Positions 58,761 to 64,000 of a DNA stretch of 64,000 nt are shown here, piece by piece (within the stretch, counting starts at the first letter, position 1; each line of letters begins with the position of its first letter). The stretch is from Mycolicibacterium iranicum (GTDB lineage Bacteria > Actinomycetota > Actinomycetes > Mycobacteriales > Mycobacteriaceae). The notes under the pieces are model-generated. The model had not been told where the DNA came from. It made no database searches and saw only the letters and a list, made by a program, of their open reading frames with translations. The position numbers and the translations under genes were made by a program. The stretch spans positions 62,001 to 126,000 of the forward strand of contig NZ_JACHVU010000012.1 in assembly GCF_014190915.1 (NCBI RefSeq), written 5' to 3'.

Positions 58761-58953
58761 TGCGCGGGAGAGTTCTGTGGCCGCCAGCCACGGACGCCGA
58801 AGGAGCAACACCTCTCCGTCAACCTCTCAGGCACCCAGGACCGCACCAGGCCCCGATGCCTCTGGAAAGCGGTGCGCGCACCCGCCCATGGGGAAAGGCC
58901 GGCAGGCCGAATCTCTCAGGCAGCCCGACACGGGTCGACGACAGAGGGGGAGG
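58761..58953 (+). promoter_or_regulatory. Tandem glycine riboswitch controlling gcvP
   Basis: Two glycine aptamers in a row. Aptamer I closes with TGCG 58761-58764 against CGCA 58842-58845 and holds GCCGAAGGAGCAA (58796-58808) and CCTCTCAGGC (58823-58832). Aptamer II closes with CCTCTG 58859-58864 against CAGAGG 58942-58947 and holds GGCCGAATCTCTCAGGCA (58905-58922). Both cores are the conserved glycine-binding motif. Just after, GGGGGA (58946-58951) can pair with TCCCCC (58969-58974), which would compete with the aptamer II closing stem. Glycine binding therefore may free expression of gcvP, as in the known gcvT element. The GGAGA ribosome binding site lies at 58976-58980. Confidence 0.9.
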
Positions 58954-58989
58954 AGCCGCTCGCCCGCGTCCCCCTGGAGAAGCCGCCCC

Positions 58990-61848
58990 GTGTCTGATCA
59001 GCCCCACTCTCCGTCCGTCCCGGCCTTCGTCGACCGGCACATCGGCCCCGACGCCGAGGCCGTCGAGACGCTGCTGCGCACGATCGGCGTCGAGTCCCTG
59101 GACGAACTGGCCGACAAGGCCGTGCCCTCGGTGATCCTCGACCGGCTCGGCGCCGACGGGATCGCTCCGGGACTCGAACACCTGCCACCGGCGGCCTCCG
59201 AACACGAGGCCCTCGCCGAACTGCGCGCGCTGGCCGACTCGAACACCGTCGCCGTGTCGATGATCGGCCAGGGGTACTTCGACACGCTGACCCCGCCCGT
59301 GCTCAAGCGCAACATCCTGGAGAACCCGGCCTGGTACACCGCGTACACCCCGTACCAGCCCGAGATCAGCCAGGGCCGCCTCGAAGCCCTCCTAAATTTC
59401 CAGACCATGGTGACCGACCTGACGGGGCTCGAGGTCGCCAACGCCTCCATGCTCGACGAGGGCACCGCTGCGGCCGAGGCGATGACCCTGATGCACCGCG
59501 CCGTGCGCGGACCGGCGAACCGGCTCGCGGTCGACGCCGACGTCTACGCCCAGACCGCGGCCATCCTCGCCACCCGCGCCGAGCCGCTGGGCATCGAGAT
59601 CGTGACCGCGGACCTGCGCCAGGGCCTACCCGACGGCGACTTCTTCGGCGTGATCGTCCAGCTTCCCGGCGCGAGCGGAGGCGTCCACGACTGGAGCGGC
59701 CTCATCGCCGAGGCGCACGACCGCGGTGCGCTCGTCGCGGTCGGCGCCGATCTGCTGGCGCTGACGCTGATCGCCCCGCCCGGAGAGATGGGCGCCGACG
59801 TCGCGTTCGGCAGCACGCAGCGCTTCGGTGTGCCCATGGGGTTCGGCGGTCCGCACGCCGGCTACCTCGCCGTGCATTCCAAGCAGGCCCGTCAGCTGCC
59901 GGGCCGCCTGGTCGGGGTGTCGGTCGACGCCGACGGGTCGCCCGCCTACCGGCTCGCGCTGCAGACCCGCGAACAGCACATCCGCCGCGACAAGGCCACG
60001 AGCAACATCTGCACCGCGCAGGTTCTGCTGGCGGTCATGGCCGCGATGTATGCGAGCTACCACGGACCCGACGGCCTGGCCGGCATCGCCGCCCGGGTGC
60101 ACGGGCACGCCAGGTCGCTGGCGGCGGGCCTCTCCGCGGCCGGGGTGGAGGTCGTCCACGAATCGTTCTTCGACACCGTGCAGGCCCGGGTGCCGGGGCG
60201 CGCCGAGGAGGTGCGGGGCGCGGCCAAGGAGCGTGGCATCAACGTGTGGGTGTCCGACGCCGACCACGTGTCCGTGGCGTGCGACGAGGCGACCACCGAG
60301 GCCCACATCGCCGACGTGCTCGCCGCGTTCTCGGCCTCTCCGGTTCCGGTCGGCCCGGCCGATTCTCCTGTCGCGACCCGGACCTCGCCGTTCTTGACCC
60401 ATCCCGCGTTCGCGAAGTACCGCACCGAGACCGCGATGATGCGCTACCTGCGGTCGCTGGCCGACAAGGACATCGCACTGGACCGCAGCATGATCCCGCT
60501 GGGGTCGTGCACGATGAAGCTCAACGCCGCGGCCGAGATGGAACCGATCACGTGGTCGGAGTTCGGCCGCCAGCACCCGTTCGCGCCGGCGTCGGACACC
60601 CCGGGGCTGCGCAGGCTCATCGCCGACCTGCAGTCGTGGCTCACCGGAATCACCGGCTACGACGAGATCTCGCTGCAGCCCAACGCCGGCTCGCAGGGCG
60701 AGTACGCCGGCCTGCTGGCGATCCAGGCCTACCACAACGCCCGGGGCGACCGGGAGCGCACGGTGTGCCTGATCCCGTCCAGCGCACACGGCACCAACGC
60801 CGCGTCGGCGGCGATGGTCGGGATGAAGGTCGTCGTGGTGGCCTGCCGCGCCAACGGCGACGTCGACCTCGACGATCTGCGGGCCAAGGTCGCCCAGCAC
60901 GCCGACCGCCTGTCGGCGCTGATGATCACCTACCCGTCCACCCACGGGGTCTACGAACACGACGTGGCCGACATCTGCGCGGCGGTCCACGACGCCGGCG
61001 GGCAGGTCTACGTCGACGGGGCGAACCTGAACGCGTTGGTCGGCCTCGCCCGGCCCGGCCGCTTCGGCGGCGACGTCAGCCACCTGAACCTGCACAAGAC
61101 GTTCTGCATCCCGCACGGCGGCGGCGGCCCGGGTGTGGGCCCGGTCGCGGTGCGGTCGCACCTCGCCCCGTACCTGCCGGGGCACCCGCTCGCCGAGGAG
61201 CTGTCCGACACCCACACCGTGTCGGCGGCGCCGTACGGGTCGGCATCGATCCTGCCCATCACCTGGGCCTACATCCGGATGATGGGGGCGCGGGGCCTGC
61301 GGTCGGCCTCTCTGGTGGCGATCGCGTCGGCGAACTACATCGCCCGCCGTCTCGACGAGTACTACCCGGTGCTCTACACCGGTGAGAACGGCATGGTCGC
61401 CCACGAGTGCATCCTCGACCTGCGCGGCATCACCAAGGCCACCGGCGTGACGGTCGACGACGTCGCGAAGCGCTTGGCGGACTACGGCTTCCACGCCCCG
61501 ACGATGAGCTTCCCGGTGGCGGGCACGCTGATGGTCGAACCGACCGAGAGCGAGTCGCTGGCCGAGGTCGACGCGTTCTGCGACGCGATGATCGCGATCC
61601 GCGCCGAGATCGACAAGGTGGGTTCGGGGGAGTGGCCGGCCGAGGACAACCCGCTGCGCGGTGCGCCGCACACCGCGGAGTCGCTACTGGTCGACGACTG
61701 GAGCCACCCTTACACCCGCGAGCAGGCGGCGTATCCGCTGGGCAAGGGCTTCCGCCCCAAGGTGTGGCCGCCGGTGCGGCGCATCGACGGCGCGTACGGC
61801 GACCGCAACCTGGTCTGCTCATGCCCGCCCGTGGAAGCCTTCGCCTGA
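58990..61848 (+). CDS. gcvP: Glycine dehydrogenase (decarboxylating), P protein
   Basis: 952 residues from GTG 58990, which has GGAGA about 9 bases upstream; the in-frame reading to 58777 lies inside the riboswitch. Single-chain type, with N- and C-terminal homologous halves. Near the start FVDRHIGPDAEAVETLLRTIGVESLDELADKAVP is typical. The pyridoxal phosphate Lys is in HLNLHKTFCIPHGGGGPG near residue 700. Other marks are GFGGPHAGYLAV and GSCTMKLNAAAEM. It decarboxylates glycine and passes the methylamine to GcvH. Under glycine riboswitch control. A thioesterase gene follows after 16 bases. Confidence 0.97.
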   Translation: MSDQPHSPSVPAFVDRHIGPDAEAVETLLRTIGVESLDELADKAVPSVILDRLGADGIAPGLEHLPPAASEHEALAELRALADSNTVAVSMIGQGYFDTLTPPVLKRNILENPAWYTAYTPYQPEISQGRLEALLNFQTMVTDLTGLEVANASMLDEGTAAAEAMTLMHRAVRGPANRLAVDADVYAQTAAILATRAEPLGIEIVTADLRQGLPDGDFFGVIVQLPGASGGVHDWSGLIAEAHDRGALVAVGADLLALTLIAPPGEMGADVAFGSTQRFGVPMGFGGPHAGYLAVHSKQARQLPGRLVGVSVDADGSPAYRLALQTREQHIRRDKATSNICTAQVLLAVMAAMYASYHGPDGLAGIAARVHGHARSLAAGLSAAGVEVVHESFFDTVQARVPGRAEEVRGAAKERGINVWVSDADHVSVACDEATTEAHIADVLAAFSASPVPVGPADSPVATRTSPFLTHPAFAKYRTETAMMRYLRSLADKDIALDRSMIPLGSCTMKLNAAAEMEPITWSEFGRQHPFAPASDTPGLRRLIADLQSWLTGITGYDEISLQPNAGSQGEYAGLLAIQAYHNARGDRERTVCLIPSSAHGTNAASAAMVGMKVVVVACRANGDVDLDDLRAKVAQHADRLSALMITYPSTHGVYEHDVADICAAVHDAGGQVYVDGANLNALVGLARPGRFGGDVSHLNLHKTFCIPHGGGGPGVGPVAVRSHLAPYLPGHPLAEELSDTHTVSAAPYGSASILPITWAYIRMMGARGLRSASLVAIASANYIARRLDEYYPVLYTGENGMVAHECILDLRGITKATGVTVDDVAKRLADYGFHAPTMSFPVAGTLMVEPTESESLAEVDAFCDAMIAIRAEIDKVGSGEWPAEDNPLRGAPHTAESLLVDDWSHPYTREQAAYPLGKGFRPKVWPPVRRIDGAYGDRNLVCSCPPVEAFA

Positions 61849-61852
61849 GCGA

Positions 61853-61858
61853 TAGGGT
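61853..61858 (+). promoter_or_regulatory. -10 hexamer of the thioesterase gene
   Basis: TAGGGT, then six bases, then ATG 61865. The hexamer lies in the 16-base gap after gcvP. No ribosome binding site is present. Confidence 0.5.
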
Positions 61859-61864
61859 GACCGC

Positions 61865-62587
61865 ATGACAGATGGGGAGAACCAGGCTCAGCCCAAGCTG
61901 TTCATCTTTCCGCACGCCGGCGGGACGCCGCAGTACTACGTGCCGTTCGCCAAGACGTTCACGACCGACATCAAGCGGACCGCGGTGCAGTATCCGAGAC
62001 AGGGCGGCAAGCAGGATTTCGGATCGTTCACGAGCCTGCCTGCGGTCGCCGACGAGATCTGCACGATGGTCTCCCCGGACAAGGACCACGGCGGGCCGGT
62101 GGTGTTCTTCGGCCACAGCATGGGCGGGCTGCTCGCGTTCGAGGTCGCACGGCGCTTCGAGGCGGCCGGACGGCCCATCGCCGCGTTGTTCGTCTCGGCG
62201 GTGGCGGCCCCCGGCCTGGTGGGTTACGACGACATCCCGGACACCGACGAGGGCCTGCTCGCGGCGGTCAGCACGATCACCGGCGCGGATCCCGAGTTCA
62301 TGAAGAACCCGGAGTTCGCGGCCGCGATCCTGCCGACCCTGCGCGGACTCAAGGCGATCGCCAATTACAGCTGCCCGCCCGAGGTGACCCTGTCGTGCCC
62401 CATCCACGCGTACTACGGGGACGACGACGAGATCGCCACGCAGGATCGCGTGCTGCCGTGGGCGCAGCGGACCACGGCGGGTTTCACCGTGCGTGATTTC
62501 AAGGGACACCACTTCTACCTCAATGACCACCTCGGGGAGCTCGTTCCCGATCTCGAGGAGAAAGTGTGGTCCCGCCTGCGCGGGTAG
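61865..62587 (+). CDS. Type II thioesterase (TesA-like)
   Basis: 240 residues, alpha/beta hydrolase of the thioesterase II family. Near the start is the typical LFIFPHAGGTPQYYVPFAK. The nucleophile elbow is FFGHSMGGLLAFEVAR (Ser near 97). The acid is in HAYYGDDDEIATQ (near 183) and the His in DFKGHHFYLNDH (near 215). Such enzymes release or proofread acyl chains on polyketide or peptide synthases. In M. tuberculosis tesA lies beside fadD26 in the PDIM locus; here a FAAL gene follows after 556 bases, so a similar lipid pathway probably begins here. Confidence 0.88.
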   Translation: MTDGENQAQPKLFIFPHAGGTPQYYVPFAKTFTTDIKRTAVQYPRQGGKQDFGSFTSLPAVADEICTMVSPDKDHGGPVVFFGHSMGGLLAFEVARRFEAAGRPIAALFVSAVAAPGLVGYDDIPDTDEGLLAAVSTITGADPEFMKNPEFAAAILPTLRGLKAIANYSCPPEVTLSCPIHAYYGDDDEIATQDRVLPWAQRTTAGFTVRDFKGHHFYLNDHLGELVPDLEEKVWSRLRG

Positions 62588-63143
62588 TCCGATTTCGTGT
62601 GGTCTTCGCCACACTCGCCGGTCGCTGAGATCCCCGCCGAGCACACGGTTCGCGCTCCGTCCGCTGCCGTACAGCGGCCGGGGAAGACGCCGCCGGACCT
62701 GCAACTTACCGGTGAGTCAGGTATTTAATTGACGCGCGCGTGCGATCTGGGCAAACCCCTTACGAGCGCGTCAAGACGAGGGGAGCACTGTGTTCGGTGG
62801 TCGCGACCGCGTACTCGCTCACCCGGCAGTCGCACCCCTGAGCAACCCGAAACCCATGGATTATGTGGGCTCTTTCATTAACTGGCAAAACCCTGTGGTC
62901 CGGATAAGGAACAAGTTGGGCACGCACGTGCGCACAGTTTCGGCGAAATTCGCCCTCAACTGCCAGCTTCCCTCTGGCAAGCAACTCGTGATGTAATCCT
63001 TCGTCGGATTAGACGACATTATTGACGGGTCGGTGCTAGCCTTCCGGCGAGCGGGGGAATGCGCGGCCTAGAGCTGCGATCTGGTTTGCCACTCCACGGC
63101 AATGAAGCCGGGGCGCAGGATTAAGTGAAAGGACGACGTCGCC
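62588..63143. other. Long intergenic leader before the acyl-AMP ligase
   Basis: 556 bases, AT-richer than the surroundings. Contains a GTGTGG-TCTTCG-CCACAC hairpin just after the thioesterase stop (62597-62614), a GTG-started reading of 68 codons at 62790-62996 with GAGGGGAGC before it but with codon use unlike the other genes, and an inverted repeat TAATCC-TTCGTC-GGATTA at 62994-63011. A -10-like TAGCCT is at 63037-63042 and GTGAAAGGA at 63125-63133 precedes the ligase. No structured RNA of a known class was recognised. Confidence 0.5.
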
Positions 63144-64000
63144 ATGCCGTTGCTTGAGTCGACCATTCCTGGCTTGCTCGCTGATCGCGCGCGTACCCAG
63201 CCCGATGATGTCGCATACACCTTCCTCGACTTCGACGTGGACCCCTCGGGCTTCGCCGAGTCCCTCACGTGGTCCCAGGTCCACCATCGCGTGCAGGTCG
63301 TCGCCGCCGAGTTGCTGCGCCACGGCAGCAAGGGCGATCGCGCCGCCATCCTCGCGCCGCAGGGCCTCGAGTACATCGTCGCGTTCTACGGTGCGATGGC
63401 CGCCGGCATGATTGCGGTGCCGCTGCCGGTCCCGGCCATGGGCCAGCTCGACGAGCGCGTCAGCGGTGCGCTGCGCGACTGCCAGCCGGTGGCCGTCCTG
63501 ACCACCTCCGCCGTCGTCGGCGAGATCCTGAACTACGTGGGCGGCCTGCCTGGCGGGAACCCGCCTGCCGTCATCGAGGTCGACGCACTGGACCTCGACT
63601 CGCCGGAAACGCCCGAGGTCAATGTCGGCCCGCTGCCGAAGACGGCCTACCTGCAGTACACCTCCGGCTCGACCCGCGCCCCGGCCGGCGTGATCATGAC
63701 GCACGCGAACGTGATCGCGAACGTCAAGCAGGTCTTCGACGACTACATGGAGCACCGCAACGGCGTTCCCCCGCGCGACATCACGATGGTGTCGTGGCTG
63801 CCCTTCTACCACGACATGGGCCTCATCCAGGGGGTGTTCGCCTCGCTGCTGACCCCGAACGAGGACGAGGGCGGCGCGTTGCACGGCCGGCCCGCGGTCG
63901 TGATGAGCCCCGTGGCATTCCTGCAGAAGCCGGCCCGCTGGATCCAGCAGCTCGCGCTGAACCCGTGCGCCTGGTCGGCAGCGCCGAACTTCGCCTTCGA
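63144..64000 (+). CDS. Fatty-acyl-AMP ligase (FadD/FAAL), N-terminal part, truncated by the window
   Basis: The gene runs off the right edge; 285 codons are visible from ATG 63144, which has AAAGGA 9 bases upstream. Adenylate-forming enzyme: AYLQYTSGSTRAPAGVIMTHANVIAN is the phosphate-binding A3 motif and TMVSWLPFYHDMGLIQGVFASLL the A4 region, both of the FAAL type used in mycobacterial lipid biosynthesis. It activates a fatty acid as acyl-AMP and loads it on a polyketide synthase. With the upstream thioesterase it suggests a complex-lipid locus continuing beyond the window. Confidence 0.93.
   Translation, partial: MPLLESTIPGLLADRARTQPDDVAYTFLDFDVDPSGFAESLTWSQVHHRVQVVAAELLRHGSKGDRAAILAPQGLEYIVAFYGAMAAGMIAVPLPVPAMGQLDERVSGALRDCQPVAVLTTSAVVGEILNYVGGLPGGNPPAVIEVDALDLDSPETPEVNVGPLPKTAYLQYTSGSTRAPAGVIMTHANVIANVKQVFDDYMEHRNGVPPRDITMVSWLPFYHDMGLIQGVFASLLTPNEDEGGALHGRPAVVMSPVAFLQKPARWIQQLALNPCAWSAAPNFAF

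Noticed and set aside
62597..62614. Hairpin GTGTGG-TCTTCG-CCACAC as a terminator after the thioesterase
   Set aside because: The stem is only six pairs and there is no T-run. It may still slow RNA polymerase but is not claimed as a terminator.
62790..62996. 68-codon reading with GTG start and GAGGGGAGC before it
   Set aside because: Codon use is not that of the surrounding genes, third positions are mixed, and no family is recognised. Kept only as a remark in the intergenic entry; conservation could revive it.

Overview
The window is high-GC DNA from a fast-growing mycobacterium (Mycolicibacterium type). The evidence is the lineage-specific gene content: a furA-katG pair, MmpS/MmpL, SecA2, GarA, PgsA2, many GTG starts, short TANNNT-N6-8-start leaderless promoters, and a block from about 39.7 to 61.8 kb whose gene order I recognise as that of M. 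tuberculosis Rv1814-Rv1832 (sterol desaturase, exported protease, TetR, flavoprotein, ABC importer, secA2, pgsA2, DUF881/sbp, gcvH, garA, MerR, DUF151, MerR, gcvP). I see no tRNA or rRNA gene, CRISPR array, insertion sequence or phage.

Layout. 0-3.3 kb: end of furA, katG, and a STAS plus HATPase regulator across a strong hairpin. 3.5-9.8 kb: glycosyltransferase, phoU, udgX, PAS-ANTAR regulator, AraC regulator, ThDP enzyme. 9.9-16.5 kb: tex, a lipoprotein, and a compact ethanolamine operon (permease, eutB, eutC). 16.6-20.6 kb: mycobacterial proteins of unknown role, an acyl-CoA-dehydrogenase-like flavoprotein, two small exported proteins, a methyltransferase. 20.6-25.8 kb: mmpS-mmpL-DUF732, divergent from a cytochrome P450. 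25.8-30.4 kb: conserved unknowns, GDSL hydrolase, NUDIX hydrolase, SnoaL-like proteins. 30.4-34.5 kb: a tightly coupled minus-strand set (diiron-type hydrolase, ferredoxin reductase, Ser/Thr kinase, SnoaL protein), then a Pro-rich exported protein. 34.5-39.7 kb: malQ, an MFS transporter, a carboxylesterase. 39.7-50.2 kb: sterol desaturase, FAD oxidoreductase, serine protease, F420-type nitroreductase, TetR, VOC protein, FAD-binding dehydrogenase, and two tandem SbmA/BacA-like ABC importers preceded by an unlisted 43-codon ORF. 50.4-61.8 kb: secA2 through gcvP, with a tandem glycine riboswitch before gcvP. 61.9-64 kb: a type II thioesterase and the start of a fatty-acyl-AMP ligase, probably the edge of a lipid or polyketide locus.

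Functional links. gcvH and gcvP with the riboswitch form a glycine-responsive cleavage module; garA between them is, from the literature, a phosphothreonine-regulated switch of glutamate metabolism. eutB, eutC and the permease form a cytosolic ethanolamine route without microcompartment genes here. A 14-bp site matching the KstR consensus before the VOC/flavoprotein pair suggests a link to steroid catabolism. The diiron hydrolase and ferredoxin reductase look like an oxygenase and its electron donor. Most minus-strand operons use ATGA, GTGA or TGATG overlaps, which implies translational coupling.
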